From an uncultured Clostridia bacterium (GTDB lineage: Bacteria; Bacillota; Clostridia; Christensenellales; Aristaeellaceae), in contig CAKTYE010000046.1 in NCBI GenBank assembly GCA_934631985.1, forward strand, positions 1 to 20,122: DNA of 20,122 nt, written 5' to 3'. The notes beneath the pieces were generated by a model. That model had not been told where the DNA came from and searched no databases. It was given only the letters and a program-made list of their open reading frames with translations. Shown here one piece after another: positions 20,061 through 20,122 of the stretch (positions within the stretch are counted from its first letter, which is position 1; the number at the start of each line of letters is the position of its first letter). Position numbers and translations under genes: made by a program.

Positions 20061-20122
<62 letters not shown>

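Overview
The window looks like chromosomal core and near-core sequence from a GC-rich, low-complexity-free member of Clostridia (Bacillota), probably a gut anaerobe. The grounds are AGGAGG-type ribosome sites before nearly every gene, TGC-TATAAT extended -10 promoters, U-tailed terminators, a minimal iscR-iscS-iscU operon, a KtrAB potassium system, and a palindromic repeat of the kind scattered through Ruminococcaceae-like genomes. Species cannot be named from this sequence. I see no phage, insertion sequence, CRISPR array or toxin-antitoxin pair.

Layout, left to right. (1) Positions 1-3740, minus strand: a GH36 alpha-galactosidase with its own promoter, a 400 bp gap holding a palindromic repeat and a terminator, then a 6-phosphofructokinase with an unusual nucleotide-site signature. 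(2) 3769-7930, plus strand: three separately promoted genes, a TlyA-type rRNA 2'-O-methyltransferase (divergent from pfk), glutamate racemase MurI and an EF-G-like GTPase with altered G3 and G4 motifs. (3) 8077-9679, plus: a secreted double-zinc-ribbon/SH3-like protein and an unknown protein with two membrane segments. (4) 9727-11883, minus: the iscR-iscS-iscU iron-sulfur operon, convergent with the preceding gene and sharing a bidirectional terminator. (5) 12042-13922, minus: a secreted 5'-nucleotidase-family metallophosphoesterase. (6) 13980-16996, plus: a compact three-gene operon of an iron-type alcohol dehydrogenase, a DUF218 (YdcF-like) protein and a radical SAM enzyme, ending in a strong terminator. 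(7) 17054-19943, plus: ktrB-ktrA plus an Est30-like alpha/beta hydrolase, apparently one operon. (8) 19950-20122: phased A-tracts, a strong promoter and the first 62 nt of an initiator tRNA-Met cut by the window end.

Most genes are housekeeping: galactoside use feeding glycolysis, cell-wall D-glutamate, ribosome modification and translation, Fe-S assembly, nucleotide salvage and K+ uptake. The radical SAM enzyme needs a [4Fe-4S] cluster, which an Isc system such as the nearby one could supply. The least explained parts are the ADH-DUF218-radical SAM operon, the exported zinc-ribbon protein, the EF-G paralogue with non-canonical GTPase residues, and the repeated arrangement in which a terminator's U-tract doubles as, or abuts, the next gene's promoter.
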